Positions 6,337-7,333 of a stretch of DNA of 7,333 nt are shown one piece after another. The DNA is from Syntrophomonadaceae bacterium (GTDB lineage Bacteria; Bacillota; Dethiobacteria; DTU022). A model generated the notes under the pieces. That model had not been told where the DNA came from and searched no databases. It saw only the letters and a list, made by a program, of their open reading frames with translations. The position numbers were made by a program, and so were the translations under genes. Positions within the stretch are counted from its first letter, which is position 1; each line of letters begins with the position of its first letter. Location of the stretch: positions 1 through 7,333 of the forward strand of contig SLQM01000083.1 in NCBI GenBank assembly GCA_007131435.1, read 5' to 3'.

Positions 6337-7333
6337 CAAAAGTTGCTTTTACCAAATGAGCACCTGGGGAAGAAACAGGTTTCACAGCGGCGGCAAAGCC
6401 CTCCGTGGCCCAGGGCTGCTATTTCTGAAGCGGTTACCCTTTCCCCGGCCAGCAGGCGTGGCAGTAGTATATCAAGAACGGTATTTTGAAAGTACATGGC
6501 GCAGGCCGGAAGGCCGATAATTGGAACATCGCCCTTGTATGCCAATAAAAACATTGCCCCTGGCAGTGCGGGTGCCCCATACTTTATGATCTCTGCACCG
6601 CTTGCTTTAATGGCTGTAGGGGTAACATCATCGGGGTCGACTGACATGCCCCCGGTGGTTACAACCATGCTGCATCCTTCGGCCAGCAGCTGGCTAATTT
6701 TTGTGGAGATTTCTTCCACATCGTCCCCGGCGAACTTAATCAACGGCTTTACCTGGCCGTAATGACGGGTTTTATCTTCCAGGACGGGAGCAAAGCCATC
6801 CTTGATCCGGCCTTCGGCAATTTCCATTCCTGTAATAATTGCCCCTATTTTAAACTGCTTATAGGGAATGACCTGCATGGGCGGCCCGCTATCGGAGCAG
6901 ATTTTTTCAACCTCAACAAGGGTATCGTCTTTGACAACCAGGGGAATTACTTTTGCCCCGGCAACCTTTTCTCCCTCCCTAAGCGGAGAATTGTTATGCA
7001 GCGTAGCCACGACAACATCAGGTATTGAGTTCAGGCGGTGAAGCCTGCTGATGTCAACCTTGAACAGGCCGGCATATTTTGCTTCAAGATCAAGTCTCCC
7101 TTCAGCCGGCTTGCCCACTTTCAGCCCATTGCCGGCCAGCGCTTCAGCAAGCCTTTCCCCTGCTTCATCTTCATGCAGTTCCCCTTTTTCAAGCTGCAGG
7201 GTATATATATGTTTTTTGCCTATATCGAGCAGGGCCTTTACATCTTCAGGGCGAACCCGGTGCCCTTTTTTAAAAAGCGCCCCTTTAAATTGCCCCTTTT
7301 CAATTTTGGTAATATCATGGCAGATTAATTTAC
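6333..7333 (-). CDS. Molybdopterin-binding protein (MoCF/MoeA-like domain), 5' end outside the window
   Basis: The frame stays open from the stop at 6335-6333 to the window edge, giving 332 visible residues. The GTG at 7118 is internal, because recognisable family sequence continues upstream (CHDITKIEKGQFKGALFKKGH, then VRPEDVKALLDIGKKHIY). Probably only about 10 N-terminal residues are missing. The N-terminal half resembles the MoeA-like molybdopterin-binding proteins of anaerobic Firmicutes. Residues about 161-300 form the MoCF domain, with ITGMEIAEGRIKD, the GGMSVDPDD loop at about 227-235 that binds molybdopterin in this family, and the PALPGAMFLLAY and IIGLP segments. The C-terminus carries a cysteine cluster: Cys313, 316, 319, 324 and 332 (fragment numbering). 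The family relates to molybdenum cofactor handling, but MoeA-type molybdate insertion is not proven for these shorter proteins. No other molybdenum cofactor gene is in the window. Confidence 0.88.
   Translation of the reverse strand, partial: KLICHDITKIEKGQFKGALFKKGHRVRPEDVKALLDIGKKHIYTLQLEKGELHEDEAGERLAEALAGNGLKVGKPAEGRLDLEAKYAGLFKVDISRLHRLNSIPDVVVATLHNNSPLREGEKVAGAKVIPLVVKDDTLVEVEKICSDSGPPMQVIPYKQFKIGAIITGMEIAEGRIKDGFAPVLEDKTRHYGQVKPLIKFAGDDVEEISTKISQLLAEGCSMVVTTGGMSVDPDDVTPTAIKASGAEIIKYGAPALPGAMFLLAYKGDVPIIGLPACAMYFQNTVLDILLPRLLAGERVTASEIAALGHGGLCRRCETCFFPRCSFGKSNFC

Noticed and set aside
6028..6339. Minus-strand open frame covering the ABM-domain gene.
   Set aside because: The plus-strand frame has a strong ribosome binding site and a recognisable ABM domain. 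The minus-strand translation is Phe/Cys-rich and matches no family I know.
1..7333. CRISPR arrays, tRNA or rRNA genes, and intact insertion sequences.
   Set aside because: No regularly spaced repeats, no cloverleaf with a matching acceptor stem, no rRNA signature segments and no transposase motifs were seen on either strand.

Overview
The window reads as chromosomal DNA from a low-to-moderate GC Gram-positive-type anaerobe, most likely a clostridial or Peptococcaceae-like Firmicute. This is inferred from strong AGGAGG-type ribosome binding sites, sigma-A style promoters, and a molybdopterin-binding protein of the kind common in anaerobic Firmicutes. The organism cannot be named from the sequence alone.

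Layout. At the left edge is a plus-strand CDP-alcohol phosphatidyltransferase gene (97-675) with its own promoter. Converging on it is a three-gene minus-strand operon running from about 5535 down to 777: an MMPL/RND-type transporter (5463-3337), a large membrane-anchored coiled-coil protein (3347-1398), and a TetR-family repressor (1382-777). The first two genes overlap by 11 bp and the third starts 15 nt after the second, so co-transcription and translational coupling are likely. The operon promoter is an exact TTGACA-17-TATAAT match. A 20-bp near-perfect palindrome sits just after the expected transcription start, where a TetR-type repressor would block it. The simplest model is a self-repressing, ligand-inducible module that exports a hydrophobic compound or lipid.

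Between the operon and the next gene is a gene-free stretch of about 580 bp (5464-6042). Its ends are AT-rich and hold promoters. Its middle (about 5632-5905) is markedly more GC-rich, has many small inverted repeats and no convincing reading frame. On the minus strand it looks like a structured RNA, possibly an orphan HEARO/IscB-type omega RNA or another mobile-element RNA. This is the least explained part of the window.

At the right, a small plus-strand antibiotic-biosynthesis-monooxygenase-fold protein (6043-6336) converges tail to tail on a minus-strand molybdopterin-binding protein (6333 to beyond the window edge). The stop codons of these two genes overlap. The molybdopterin-binding protein ends in a five-cysteine cluster that may bind a metal or Fe-S cluster.
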